Shown here in pieces: positions 47,101-56,783 of a stretch of DNA of 64,000 nucleotides (its first letter is position 1; the number at the start of each line of letters is the position of its first letter). Location: the NCBI RefSeq assembly GCF_020623625.1, contig NC_060202.1, positions 1,010,501-1,074,500 of the forward strand, given 5' to 3'. Source of the stretch: Saccharomycodes ludwigii (Eukaryota > Ascomycota > Saccharomycetes > Saccharomycodales > Saccharomycodaceae). A program made the translations under genes and the position numbers. The notes beneath the pieces were generated by a model that saw only the letters and a program-made list of their open reading frames with translations, was not told where the DNA came from and did not search any database.

Positions 47101-49024
47101 TGTTTCTGATGCAGCCTATTTACAAAAAATGAAGTGGCAGTATATGATTCTAGATGAGGCACAAGCTATTAAATCTTCACAGTCTTCTAGGTGGAAGAAT
47201 TTATTGAGTTTCCATTCACGTAACAGATTACTATTAACTGGTACACCAATTCAAAATAACATGGATGAACTATGGGCTTTATTACACTTTATCATGCCAA
47301 CAATTTTTGATTCGCCAGAATTTTTCAGTGAATGGTTTTCTAAAAATATTGAGGCACATGCCAAGTCTAACACTCAATTAAACACCCAACAATTAAGCCG
47401 TTTACATCTATTGTTAAAACCTTTTATGCTAAGACGTATTAAAAAGAATGTTCAGTCCGAGTTGGGTGATAAAATTGAAATCGACGTGATATGTGATTTG
47501 ACTCAAAGACAATTGAAGTTGTACAACGTTTTGAAATCGCAAATGAGCAGTAGTAACTATAAAGATATCGAAAATGCTGTAACTGCATCTGCTGATAGCT
47601 CTACTGGTAGCGATTCAAGATTGGCCAATGCGGTAATGGAATTTCGTAAAGTTTGTAATCATCCAGACTTATTTGAAAGAGACGATGTTACATCGCCCTT
47701 TTTGTTTGGCAAGTTCGGCAAAGTTCAGCAATCTTTTAACAGAGAGGGAAATATCTTGGACTTTATGTATTCCACGGAAAATGAAATAGATGTACACATA
47801 CCAAGATTAATATATGATGATTTGATACTTCCAAACTTTAAAAATGACGTTGATTTGAAAAACAAGTTATTCAATAAAACATTTAACATTTTAGATACCT
47901 CGAACAACGAAGAATTATGCTTGACTTTATCCATTTTGTCAGGTTTGAGTCCCGGTTCCTTGGCCAAAATCCACAATAAAGGTTTACTCAATAGAGTCAT
48001 AGATTTGGAAGAAAATGTCAGTGACAAGTGTTCAAGACTAGATATAATTTACGACGAGAACTCAGTTTCGTATCAGAAAAATTTGGTAGTCCCTTCTAAG
48101 CAACAGTTTCTTTACAACCAAAAAAATGTTACTATGGACGGAGTTTTATGCAATTTAATGAACATAAATGAAATGTATCAAAAGGAACATTACTTGCATA
48201 ATATGAAACCTGCCTGCGGCTTACCAGCCGCTGCGCCACCTATCACACCCACAGTTAATGGTTCTACTACATTCACTAATCAGCTACATTATGATTTGTT
48301 TAATCCAAAGATAACAACCGCTTTTTCTGAAATCCCACCCATTGTACAGCATGATATAATAGAAGTTAAAAAGGTGCCATTGGAGGAGTTGCCCAGATGT
48401 GAAATGTGGCCAGCCCCATTGAATAAGAATTTTGTCACCAAAAACATATCTATGCCTTCAATGGATAGGTTTATTACAGAGTCTGCTAAATTGAAAGCTT
48501 TAGACAAGTTGTTAATCAATTTAAAAGATGAGGGTCATCGTGTTTTAATTTATTTCCAAATGACCAAAATGATGGATTTAATGGAAGAGTATTTGACTTA
48601 TAGACAATACAGACACATTCGTTTGGACGGTTCTTCTAAATTGGAAGACCGTAGAGATTTGGTTCATGACTGGCAAACCAAACCTGAAATTTTTATCTTT
48701 TTATTGAGTACAAGAGCAGGTGGTTTAGGTATTAATTTAACAGCTGCTGATACAGTTATATTTTATGATTCAGATTGGAATCCAACCATTGACTCACAGG
48801 CAATGGATAGAGCACACAGACTAGGCCAAACAAAACAAGTTACTGTTTATAGACTTTTATGTCGCAACACAATTGAAGAACGAATGAGGGATAGAGCTAA
48901 ACAAAAGGAGCATGTCCAACACGTTGTTATGGAAGGTCATGCCAAAGAAGAGATTATTAAAGGTAAAGAAGTTAAGGTCAGCAATGATAAAGATCATCCA
49001 AAGGCTAATGAACAATTAAATTAA
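44174..49024 (+). CDS. INO80: INO80 chromatin remodeller ATPase
   Basis: Snf2-family ATPase of the INO80 complex, which slides nucleosomes and edits H2A.Z. It has 1616 residues (about 1489 in yeast). The N-terminal ~600 residues are charged and disordered: Glu-rich runs (about 130-170), a Q7 then E14 tract (about 405-425) and basic patches. The HSA domain, which carries actin and Arp4/Arp8, is at about 610-740 (TYFTIWKDMARKDSAKTSR onward). The ATPase has motif I DEMGLGKT (884-891), motif II DEAQ (994-997) and LLTGTPIQNN. After the long family insert, the second lobe has LIYFQMTKMMDLMEEYL, STRAGGLGINLTAADTVIFY and DRAHRLGQTK (from D1545). It is intact and matches YGL150C. Confidence 0.98.
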   Translation: MSLSALLNDDSSSALSSRLHSSMDESQESSLIPDEKFQLNTKYENSIKDKSTAIEKFKMNLDLLKKRDAQELLVQNWNFISFQELELINEWNSQLKEIFDHQHLNKEKEKEKEKIEQENKNRLIRDNQGEEEEKEKDDEKEEEEEEEEEEEEAEDEKEINEEGKEEITPGNHIPMKDSIKKESSTGIDLLLDNMESIDKEWENFMEYKNSKDSIRKEYTASLTKKDRRRTRRNTRKKSINDDKTTATVVASTVKHSKKGSKTAAPDSTNTSPKGKKFKIQPVSSSSPTTVSIKPTPEDPDNIKRNSLHERFIANIYGKKRTLKKNNHSQTSSESSNATFTTGSNHSNPRLKVVEINNGFGRRLRTDRQLRNKGKNRHREGKYADESESDEEGEKEDEKDDNDEEQQQQQQQEEEEEEEEEEEEEGEDNPPHEHTDTDSIDQENTKKIIIRPSPLTEEEKNRLEIKRIVNKNKKKMDAERKRRFTHCTIISHDEDKFELKIVLKQQHVKIYKRHLREVAAVEKAKHAAIKKAAAAAAAIASKNNNKRKRNNNIKDEDGNSDQTVSKNDEPKNYEDEEDGTKMRRLNDDNDLSTVDTPIVNANNSKDGLPTYGMKMSAKEARAIQRHYDNTYFTIWKDMARKDSAKTSRSLQQMQQIRSQNLKKTSSLVAREAKRWQVKNSKQVKDLISRARRGVREMSSFWKKNEREEKDIKKRKEKELLDQARKEEEEREKVRQAKKLEFLLTQTELYSHFIGSKIKTNEIEGDMGEKTATGATLSNIELSVETAKKNDHRSMDFDEETNDSLNRKALENASNALKENQERAKEFDDKNPGDDEELNFTKPSTLENAVIEQPKILSCTLKEYQLKGLTWLANLYSHGINGILADEMGLGKTVQSISILAHLAEKYNIWGPFLVVTPASTLHNWVQEISKFVPDFKILPYWGNANDRKVLRKFWDRKHLRYDKNSPFHIMITSYQMVVSDAAYLQKMKWQYMILDEAQAIKSSQSSRWKNLLSFHSRNRLLLTGTPIQNNMDELWALLHFIMPTIFDSPEFFSEWFSKNIEAHAKSNTQLNTQQLSRLHLLLKPFMLRRIKKNVQSELGDKIEIDVICDLTQRQLKLYNVLKSQMSSSNYKDIENAVTASADSSTGSDSRLANAVMEFRKVCNHPDLFERDDVTSPFLFGKFGKVQQSFNREGNILDFMYSTENEIDVHIPRLIYDDLILPNFKNDVDLKNKLFNKTFNILDTSNNEELCLTLSILSGLSPGSLAKIHNKGLLNRVIDLEENVSDKCSRLDIIYDENSVSYQKNLVVPSKQQFLYNQKNVTMDGVLCNLMNINEMYQKEHYLHNMKPACGLPAAAPPITPTVNGSTTFTNQLHYDLFNPKITTAFSEIPPIVQHDIIEVKKVPLEELPRCEMWPAPLNKNFVTKNISMPSMDRFITESAKLKALDKLLINLKDEGHRVLIYFQMTKMMDLMEEYLTYRQYRHIRLDGSSKLEDRRDLVHDWQTKPEIFIFLLSTRAGGLGINLTAADTVIFYDSDWNPTIDSQAMDRAHRLGQTKQVTVYRLLCRNTIEERMRDRAKQKEHVQHVVMEGHAKEEIIKGKEVKVSNDKDHPKANEQLN
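45386..45448 (+). repeat. CAA(7)/GAA(14) trinucleotide tract inside INO80
   Basis: In-frame tract of about seven CAA and fourteen GAA-type codons, giving polyGln then polyGlu. The repeats are near-pure at DNA level, so length may vary between strains. Confidence 0.9.
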
Positions 49025-49060
49025 AGTTTATACAATATAAAAAAGATATTTTCACTTTTT

Positions 49061-49091
<31 letters not shown>

Positions 49092-49142
49092 CAAATAATT
49101 ACACATATAGATATATAAAAGTTTGACACATTTAATCACGAA

Positions 49143-52100
49143 TCAAACGATTGATTTTTTTAATAATTGGAGATAAATATCATAAATTTCTTCAAAATTT
49201 TCAAATGGAGAGCTATTTCTGGTTTTCATACGATACAATAACCCAACAAAGGAATTCCTATTCAGATATGAAACTTTAAAAAAACTTTGTTCATCTGTAG
49301 CACTGTCCTTATCGCTATCCAGAATGGGCAGTGGCGTTTTATTGACTGTATTGTTTTTAGCAATAGATTTCTCTGTGCTATCCAAATCATTTCTACTGTT
49401 AATATCAGCATCTTCCATTATTACATCATCTATTTGTTCAGAAGTAATATCTTCGCCAAATAGCATGTTAATTTCATCATTATCATCATCGAATTTAGAA
49501 TCTATATCAGCAAATTCGGTTGATTGAACTTCTGGCAACATATTCTTAGTTTCAACTTCATCCGATTTTACATCTTTACTACTATTATTGTCATTGTTAG
49601 TGTTGGTGCCATTATCATTAACATTACCACCAGTATTATCATCGACATGGTTGGTTTCTTCATTCTCATCCTCATGTTGTATCTGAGAACCATTTATTTG
49701 CTCTTTTGGAAGTGACTTACTAGAGTCAATAATAGATTTGTCTGCTTCTCGTTTATCTTGATCCGAGGCGGCAAGAAATATTGGCGATTCTAAAAAGTGC
49801 AACGTTTTCAATCGTTCAGTGTTATCTTTAAAATCCAATAAAATGGTAAAATAAAAAAAATAAATCAAAACTATATTGAAATCATCTCTAAACGATAAAC
49901 TTTTTTTAAAGACATTGCCAATGGTAGGTATACCATAAGCACGAACTTTATACAATAAAGTTTGATAAACATCGTAGAAAAAGTTTGTAGGGGTAATTAA
50001 ATCTATTAATTCCAATAAGTAGTCCATATTATAATATGTGCTACTATGTAGATTCCAGAAGCTATTTGTTTGGTTTGTCATTAGCTTATTTACGGGACAT
50101 TCATTGGTAATTTTAAAATCGAACTGAACTTGATGAGCACCCGAGATACTAATTGACGGACTTGTTTGGGGTGATTGATTTTGTGGGTTTGGACTGTGCT
50201 GCTGGTGTGGATGCTTTTGTTTTTGATTGGTAAATATAGTGTTTATGTTATATAAGATTGCGCCATCACATAACTTTTCTAATTTGTTTATTAGATCTTC
50301 TAACTTAGGATTGCCTTGCGATTCCGCTGTATAAACCCCGTATAAAGAGGACTGGGGTTGTGAAGGTTGTTTTCTAAACAATTTCAAAGTTAAAAGCAAT
50401 CTAGGACTATTTAAACGGAATATTAAATTGTGTAGGGCCTTTGAGTCATAATTTAACAAAGAAGACTCATTGAACAAAGGAGTCAACATATTTAAGATGG
50501 TCTCAAAAATTAAGTTAATTTCCATCAACCCTTTTGCTTTTAACGAATTTAATATAGTTTCCAAATTGAAAACAATTTTAATTAGCCCAACCATCATAAA
50601 GGGCTGCAAAAAATACTCAAACCCACCCATAACACGTTCATTTAAAGTGCTTAACATTCTAGGATCCAATTGTTGTCTGATATTTTCCATATTTTTCGGA
50701 TTGGTAATACTTTCTAACGTTTCAATACACTGCTTAAACATAAATGGTAGCAAATAAGCCAAATCTTTAACATTGGCTGTTTTAATTAAGTCATCAGATA
50801 TAGAAATATCAACAAATAAGCTTTTGGTCCAATCCTGCAATAATTTAGAAGAATTGTATGGCTCTTTAGTTACTGGAAGCGTCAAATCTTCGGGAATGTA
50901 GTATAAATCACGAATAAAGCTCAATATAAAGGACTTATTCAAGTCCGTAACGTCATTTTGAACCATTATGTCTTCTATATCAACATTATATTCCTTAGAA
51001 ACATGTAAAATAAAAACCAAGACAAAGGGAAATGCTATATAATCGTTGACAGACTCTATATCTGTATCATTATTCGTAGAACTGGTAATTTCGTAAACCT
51101 TTTCGTCCCATAATTTATCGACAAAATTGAGTAACGGGAGTAGGAAAAGATATGGTTGAATGTGGGAAAAAATGGTGGTTAAGGAATGATTGAAATTTAA
51201 AGTTAACAAACAACAGATTTTAGACAAAGTTTTATAATCAAATGTTTTAACGCTGGCAGTTAGCATTTCCAAAAAAGTTTGTGCGATAACAACCTGGCTT
51301 GTTGGTGCTACTTTTTCAAAATTTTGCAAAACATTTAATAAGCCGTGGAATTCACTTCTATTGGCTATAAAATTGCTATCCCCTTCAAACAAATTTTCAA
51401 AATCAAATTCCTCAATTGATGTCTTGACAAATTTTTTCACATCCCATATTTTTTCCATAGTATTCTGGTGGTTTTTAAAAAATATGTTTTCATCAATAAG
51501 TATGGATTTAAGATCCATCATCTGGTCATCTCTTAAAAATTCATTCATTACATTGGGTGGCTGTAATTTCAACATAATCAAATTGCTCAGAAACTCATGT
51601 CTTATATCAAAGTCTCTTTTAGGGTTGGTATTAAAATCATCAAAGAGATCATCATTAGTTTGGGATGGATCTTCGTTGTCTTTAGTGGAATAGTATGTTT
51701 TTATAGCCTTAATAACTTTATCATCAATGTTCTGCAAAGCTCTTATAGGTATGTATGGTTTTGCTGTACCACAATATTGACTAATAATCAATGGGATTCT
51801 TTTGCTAATAAATATGGTCCATTTTTTCTCTAAAAGGTCGTAATTAGAGTTTGATTGATGATATTGAATATTATTCAGGAATTGTGCAAAACAGGTAAAT
51901 GATGTTTCTATGAAATCCACCATAGCTGTGTCCAATGAAGGAATAGGGTGATGTGTTTCGGAAACTATTGTGGCTTCAATAGATTGATACTTGGGGAAAA
52001 AGTCAACTTCACTACTATACCAATTATGTATCCTATTATTTAACCATAAATTCTTGTAGTAACGTAATAGTTTGAAATCGTAATATTTTTGAACTGTTGA

Positions 52101-53117
52101 AGCAGAATCAGAGTCTACAGCTAAAGGAACATTGGAATTGATGTCTCCTGAGTTAGAAGAATGGTTTGTAACACTGGTACCATTAGCATTGTTTTGTGGT
52201 GAAGTAGAAATAAATTTTGGTGAGGTGATTGAGGGTGTTTCAACAGGAATGCTGGGGTCCGAGTACTTTCTAAGAGTATTTTGAGCAGAAAAGGCATTGG
52301 AGTTTGTTCCCACATGATTTTTATCAACGACGACATCGGTCTCCTTAATTTGAGTAAAATCACATTTCTTCTGAATTAGCAAAGACAATTTCTGTGCCAG
52401 CAATTTATTAATAGGTAACAACACATTGTTAACTAAAATTTTAATATTAGTTTGTACCAATTGGTCTGTTACTACACAGGTTGTTGGCTGAATAGAAATA
52501 ACACTTTGTAAAAATTTACTTAGTGATATTATGATTTGTTTTGAATGGATTTCTTTGAAATTAAAAGACATTATTGCGGGAAAAATGATAGTTGGAATAT
52601 CATGAACTAAGAAGTCTTCAACCACCAATTTGTCTGACAAATTATTGAAGAATTTAGTAGATTTGGTGAAAAAGTGTATAACGATTGCATCCTTTTCGTT
52701 AATTAGACTCATAATTATTTTTAGTAACCTATTAACAAAACTAGAATTGTAATTAAAAAAACATAATTCAACCATATAATCAGTTAATAAAATCATAATA
52801 TGAGAGACACAATAATTATTTTTTAAACATTTCATAAAACATCCACTTAATAAATCGTATATTCTATTCTTTTCCAAAGTTGCGGTATCTGTTGTTTCTG
52901 CTGTATTTGTTGATATAAAGTTTGTGTTATCATTAGAGATTGTAGGAATGTTGACATTGGTGCTAGCCCTGCTTTCGTTATTTAAATCCAAAAAAGAGCC
53001 AAATTTTTCATTAAAAAACTCATTATAAAAAGTGAAAAAATCAACAGGCTTGAACCCGTTATTCGCACAATTAATTAGCAATTTACAAAACTCATCACAA
53101 ATTGTGGTAGAATCCAT
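49143..53117 (-). CDS. NUT1: Mediator tail subunit Med5 (Nut1)
   Basis: Subunit of the Mediator tail module, which links activators to RNA polymerase II. It has 1324 residues (about 1132 in yeast). It starts MDSTTICDEFCKLLINCANN and is helical for most of its length. The Med5 core includes FEFDNLFEGDSN-like and EMLTASVKTFDYKTLSKICC segments and LNERVMGGFEYFLQPFMMVG. Ser/Asn/Thr-rich inserts at about 285-335, a Gln/His/Pro insert near 1015-1045, and an acidic Asn/Asp stretch at about 1150-1280 explain the extra length. No enzymatic motif is expected. It converges with INO80 over a 118-bp T-rich gap. Matches YGL151W. Confidence 0.92.
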   Translation of the reverse strand: MDSTTICDEFCKLLINCANNGFKPVDFFTFYNEFFNEKFGSFLDLNNESRASTNVNIPTISNDNTNFISTNTAETTDTATLEKNRIYDLLSGCFMKCLKNNYCVSHIMILLTDYMVELCFFNYNSSFVNRLLKIIMSLINEKDAIVIHFFTKSTKFFNNLSDKLVVEDFLVHDIPTIIFPAIMSFNFKEIHSKQIIISLSKFLQSVISIQPTTCVVTDQLVQTNIKILVNNVLLPINKLLAQKLSLLIQKKCDFTQIKETDVVVDKNHVGTNSNAFSAQNTLRKYSDPSIPVETPSITSPKFISTSPQNNANGTSVTNHSSNSGDINSNVPLAVDSDSASTVQKYYDFKLLRYYKNLWLNNRIHNWYSSEVDFFPKYQSIEATIVSETHHPIPSLDTAMVDFIETSFTCFAQFLNNIQYHQSNSNYDLLEKKWTIFISKRIPLIISQYCGTAKPYIPIRALQNIDDKVIKAIKTYYSTKDNEDPSQTNDDLFDDFNTNPKRDFDIRHEFLSNLIMLKLQPPNVMNEFLRDDQMMDLKSILIDENIFFKNHQNTMEKIWDVKKFVKTSIEEFDFENLFEGDSNFIANRSEFHGLLNVLQNFEKVAPTSQVVIAQTFLEMLTASVKTFDYKTLSKICCLLTLNFNHSLTTIFSHIQPYLFLLPLLNFVDKLWDEKVYEITSSTNNDTDIESVNDYIAFPFVLVFILHVSKEYNVDIEDIMVQNDVTDLNKSFILSFIRDLYYIPEDLTLPVTKEPYNSSKLLQDWTKSLFVDISISDDLIKTANVKDLAYLLPFMFKQCIETLESITNPKNMENIRQQLDPRMLSTLNERVMGGFEYFLQPFMMVGLIKIVFNLETILNSLKAKGLMEINLIFETILNMLTPLFNESSLLNYDSKALHNLIFRLNSPRLLLTLKLFRKQPSQPQSSLYGVYTAESQGNPKLEDLINKLEKLCDGAILYNINTIFTNQKQKHPHQQHSPNPQNQSPQTSPSISISGAHQVQFDFKITNECPVNKLMTNQTNSFWNLHSSTYYNMDYLLELIDLITPTNFFYDVYQTLLYKVRAYGIPTIGNVFKKSLSFRDDFNIVLIYFFYFTILLDFKDNTERLKTLHFLESPIFLAASDQDKREADKSIIDSSKSLPKEQINGSQIQHEDENEETNHVDDNTGGNVNDNGTNTNNDNNSSKDVKSDEVETKNMLPEVQSTEFADIDSKFDDDNDEINMLFGEDITSEQIDDVIMEDADINSRNDLDSTEKSIAKNNTVNKTPLPILDSDKDSATDEQSFFKVSYLNRNSFVGLLYRMKTRNSSPFENFEEIYDIYLQLLKKSIV

Positions 53118-53501
53118 TTATATTGTTCTTCTTATTTGGATAATTTTTTCAATTTTCTTTTTTTCTTTTTTTTTTGGTTGATTCTCTCTTCTCCTTAGGT
53201 CTAGTAGCTAAGTAATATTCTGGTACGTGTTAGTATGATCCTAAAGTTTGATCGTTACTGTTTTACTCGAGAGTTGTTATTTTATATATGACGAAATGGT
53301 GGTTCGTATTCAAGATCAAGTAAACCAAATATATATATAATATATTATAATAAGACATTACAACAGAAGTAAAAAGAAGGGAGAATTACATATTTTATTT
53401 CAGGAAAAAAAAAAAAAACAAAAAAAAAAAAATAAAAAATTCAAACGGTACACAACAAAATTTTAACTTTTCGTTTTTTTTGCTTGAAAAAAAATATTAA
53501 A
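53118..53501. promoter_or_regulatory. NUT1 promoter and tRNA-Ala 3' flank
   Basis: 384 bp, no gene. It has a T run near 53163-53175, a TATATATA stretch at 53330-53346, A runs at 53405-53435 and the A8 at 53487-53494 that is the pol III terminator of the minus-strand tRNA. Confidence 0.5.
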
Positions 53502-53574
53502 TGGACGAGACCGGAGTCGAACCGATGACCTCTCCCATGCTAAGGGAGCGCGCTACCAACTACGCCACACGCCC
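53502..53574 (-). tRNA. tRNA-Ala (anticodon AGC)
   Basis: A 73-nt cloverleaf close to the yeast gene. The acceptor GGGCGTG pairs with CTCGTCC with G:U pairs, and the discriminator is A. The anticodon stem CTCCC/GGGAG holds the loop TTAGCAT, with AGC on the plus strand as gct at 53539-53541; the first base becomes inosine and reads GCU and GCC. The T arm is ATCGG/CCGGT around TTCGACT, with one U:G pair. No intron. A T8 terminator lies 8-15 bases downstream. Confidence 0.98.
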
Positions 53575-54051
53575 AATTGTTGAAAATTAAATATAATGAT
53601 TGTATTATATGCAATTATAATGCAAAACCTGCTTTAAGTGATTATCCCGTAGTTGACCATAAATCAAAAAGTCAATTATTCAATAAAGTCGTCCCACACA
53701 CACAGACATCTATATATATGCTTTATTTTGAAGTCTGAAAATAGCTCAAATGCTGTAATTTTGCTATCATCATTCGTAATCTTAAATGGGTCTAAGAATC
53801 TAGGTTGAATCTTATTATATTTTTAAACCATAGATTAAATTTCTGATAACTAGTTATAGTCTCTCAAGGTAGTTTTAATTTTAGAAACTTATTTGGTTTT
53901 ATTTTGTTACTAAAGATTCCTGAATGATACAAATGTAGTTGTAATATTTTTGTTTTTATCTTAGTATTATATATATTTGATGATAATAATGATAAGGCTA
54001 GGAAATACAAAATAAAACATAATAAAGATTATATACTTTCCTTCTTATAAT
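53575..54051. other. Intergenic: tRNA-Ala 5' flank to PEX14 3' end
   Basis: 477 bp of moderately complex sequence with fewer homopolymers than most gaps here. No gene seen. A TGTTG lies at 53579, next to the tRNA, but no matching element end was found. Confidence 0.45.
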
Positions 54052-54908
54052 TCATGAGGAGTTTTCATCACTTTTTTCCTCTTTTTTTTCCTCTTCTTTT
54101 TCATATGTGGAAGAAGTAATATCTTCATCAGGATCACGCATAATATTTAATTGCCACTCAGGAACATGGCTTTCTTTATTACTATTAACACCGTCACTGG
54201 AAGATGCCGCTTTCCATGCAGGCTCAGGTGATGGAGACGTACCGTTATTTAACTTAGGTTTCAGTTTCATTTTGGACAAAATGTCAGAAGCAGATGGAAT
54301 CTCTTTTGGAGTCAAAATTTTTCGGGGTTCCTTTTGTTGAGAAGCTTCAATATCACTACCATTTATCTCAGGTAACGCAGAAGCTATATTTTTGTTTATT
54401 AAATTCTTCAAAGATGTCAATTCTTGATTAACTTGTTGCAAATCATGAATATGAGAATTTTCCAAGAAAAATTTATCGATAGTATTTTGTAGGTTTAATA
54501 GTTCGGCTTTCATTAGTCTGAATTCACTTTCTAGTTTTTCCTTAGTTGTTTCAGTATCCTCCAAGGCAGCACTTAATTCCTTTATGGTTTGGTCCAATTT
54601 TTCCAATTTTTCTCTTTCCAGGTTTTTTAAATCTGTCTGCTCTTTTTCAATATTTTCCAAAACTTTATCCAATCTACTAAATTGATCCTCAATTTCTGTT
54701 TTGTCCTTATCCAACTGATTTTGCTCTTTGGGTAATATTCTAGGCAATATATACTTTTTGGTAATTGAATAGACTCCATATGCGATACCTGCAGTAGTGG
54801 TTGCCATAACGAAATAATCTTTCCAGTCCCTACGTGGTAATGGTGGTGGTACAGCGTAGTATTCTAGAGGTATACGTTGGGGAATATTATCATTGTAGCT
54901 GTTGCTAC

Positions 54909-54956
<48 letters not shown>

Positions 54957-55140
54957 TATCTTGTCTCTGTTCTGATTTGACTTGATTTAAAGCCTTTGTA
55001 ATTTGTTGATCAGTCAAATTTTTACTTTTTAAAAATTTGATTTTCTCAAGATCAGGGGCATTCTTAATATTTTCTTCTCTTAAAAATTCTAAAGCTGATT
55101 CATATAAATCGTGGTCCTTATCATTATTTACACTTGACAT
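54052..55140 (-). CDS. PEX14: Peroxisomal docking protein Pex14
   Basis: Core of the peroxisomal import docking complex; it binds Pex5, Pex7 and Pex13 and forms the import pore. I start at MSSVNNDKDH because the longer frame begins with TTG. It has 362 residues (about 341 in yeast). The conserved Pex5-binding domain is residues 14-53 (ALEFLREENIKNAPDLEKIK, LTDQQITKALNQ). Then come an Asn13 run (64-76), a Pex13-SH3 ligand PPPLPRRDW (98-106) and a hydrophobic segment (109-130, YFVMATTTAGIAYGVYSI). Long coiled coils cover about 140-245, and the tail is acidic. Matches YGL153W; it diverges from LYS5. Confidence 0.95.
54911..54953 (-). repeat. AAT trinucleotide tract encoding polyAsn in PEX14
   Basis: About 13-14 tandem AAT codons on the coding strand, giving Asn 64-76. 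The pure codon repeat suggests recent expansion and likely length polymorphism. Confidence 0.9.
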
Positions 55141-55519
55141 ATTTCCCTTTGTAAGTAATGGATGGTTGGCGTATATATATATTTGTTCTAAATGCTTTCT
55201 TAATATATAAGGATGTCTCAACCGTGATTGTTATTAGACTGAAAGAAAAAAGAGGAAAATTTTAATAGATTGGTTGGTATCAAAGAGTAGAAAGCAAAAT
55301 AAAAAAAGAAAAAAGTGAAAAAAGTGAAAATTGTTATAGATAAAAAAGAGACGGAAAAATGTTAAAACGCTGGTTAGGCTTGTATTGGCAATCATTTTAA
55401 TGTGACATTTTTTTTTTTTTTTTCTTCTTTTTTTTTTTATATATAAAAAACAGATAAACAAAATTATCTTAAATCTCACTAAACTTTAAATAAATACCGT
55501 TAAATAACAAATAATTCTT
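55141..55519. promoter_or_regulatory. Divergent promoter PEX14 / LYS5
   Basis: 379 bp, no gene. It has T15 at about 55409-55423 and a second T run to 55439, followed by TATATA near the LYS5 start. No oleate-response element was recognised upstream of PEX14. Confidence 0.5.
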
Positions 55520-56401
55520 ATGGACCATAGAGAAATAATCCAAATACTAAACGAAAAAAAAAAAATATGTTTACTTATTGATGCTTCTAAATATGCAACT
55601 ATATTAACAAATGATTCTTTTAAATTTGAAGAATGTCTAAGAATTATATCAAAATTAACATCTGATTTACGAATAATAAACAAAATTCTAAATAAAAAGT
55701 CTCCAAAAGATAAAATAACATCGTTAACAAACATTTTATTACAATTATATGGATGCATGCTTGCTCTTACAAACGGAGATGTATCACAGGAAAATAGTAA
55801 TGATAAGAACAATATCGAAAGTAACAGCATCAAATTTGTCAAAGGTAAATATGGGAAGCCACTGCTAGAATCATCAATGCCAATAAAGTTTAGTATGACA
55901 ACCGATAAACTGTTCTCCTCAATGTTTTTGACAAAAGGTTTAGAGGATACTGAAGTTGGGATCGATGTTGCAAATGTAATTAACTATTGTGGATCAAACT
56001 GCATAGATTTATTTAGGGATATTTTTACCGAGCAGGAATTTAATTATTTATCCACTTCTCCAAATGCTACAACAGAACTACAAAAAGCACGGTTATTTAC
56101 CAAATATTGGTCATTTAAAGAGTCATATTCTAAATATACAGGCGAAGGTTTAAATTGTGCTTTCCAGAAGGTCAATTTCGGAGAATTAACTATAGAGGAC
56201 GACACTACAATTAAAACCTATGATCTACATGACGATATTGGACTTGTGTTGAATTTTTATTCTAAATGGATAGATTCTAATCGAGTTTTGACGGTTTGCT
56301 ACAAGTGCTCTAATGACCATAAAGACAACTATATAGTGCATAAGCGTATAGATTTAAGGGATGTGCTTAATTATTTAAACGGAGCCGATATTTTTGATTA
56401 A
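55520..56401 (+). CDS. LYS5: Phosphopantetheinyl transferase Lys5
   Basis: Sfp/AcpS-type transferase that puts the 4'-phosphopantetheine arm from CoA onto the aminoadipate reductase Lys2, which is essential in fungal lysine synthesis. It has 293 residues (about 272 in yeast). The Mg/CoA-binding motif is VGIDVAN with D149, and the second signature is WSFKESYSKYTGEGL (W197, K200, E201, K205), matching the family W-x-x-KES-x-x-K. The YGKPLLES block before it corresponds to the family P1 region. An Asn-rich loop near residue 95 is the main extra. Matches YGL154C. Confidence 0.94.
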   Translation: MDHREIIQILNEKKKICLLIDASKYATILTNDSFKFEECLRIISKLTSDLRIINKILNKKSPKDKITSLTNILLQLYGCMLALTNGDVSQENSNDKNNIESNSIKFVKGKYGKPLLESSMPIKFSMTTDKLFSSMFLTKGLEDTEVGIDVANVINYCGSNCIDLFRDIFTEQEFNYLSTSPNATTELQKARLFTKYWSFKESYSKYTGEGLNCAFQKVNFGELTIEDDTTIKTYDLHDDIGLVLNFYSKWIDSNRVLTVCYKCSNDHKDNYIVHKRIDLRDVLNYLNGADIFD

Positions 56402-56783
56402 ATTAGTTTGATACTTATGACATTTTATTAGAATAGATTTAAATATTTGTTTATTTATTGCATTTAACACTTTTTTTTGTTAAGAAGGAAGAATAAAATA
56501 TTTATGATTGTATTGCTAAATAGTAGAAAAATACTTTTTTTTTTTTTTTATTTGTTCTTCAAAAAATCACCTTTTTTTTTTTTTTTTTTTTCCAATTATT
56601 GCTAGTATTTTTTCCTTTTTTTTTTTTTTTTTTTTTCCATTGTACGTAATATATTCTTCTTTCCATTTTTCAATACTCTTTTTCATTCCATATGTCTATA
56701 AACTCAATAAAAAATGTATAAAAAATAAAAAAAAACGAACATAAAATATAGTAGAAATAGATCCAAGAGACAATTGAGGGATT
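56402..56783. promoter_or_regulatory. Intergenic LYS5 to HEM25
   Basis: 382 bp, no gene. Three T runs, at about 56536-56550, 56573-56591 and 56617-56637, stand in the HEM25 promoter. Confidence 0.5.

Noticed and set aside
53575-54051. Possible solo LTR beginning with TGTTG next to tRNA-Ala
   Set aside because: No matching CAACA end or flanking target-site duplication was found; five bases near a tRNA are not evidence.
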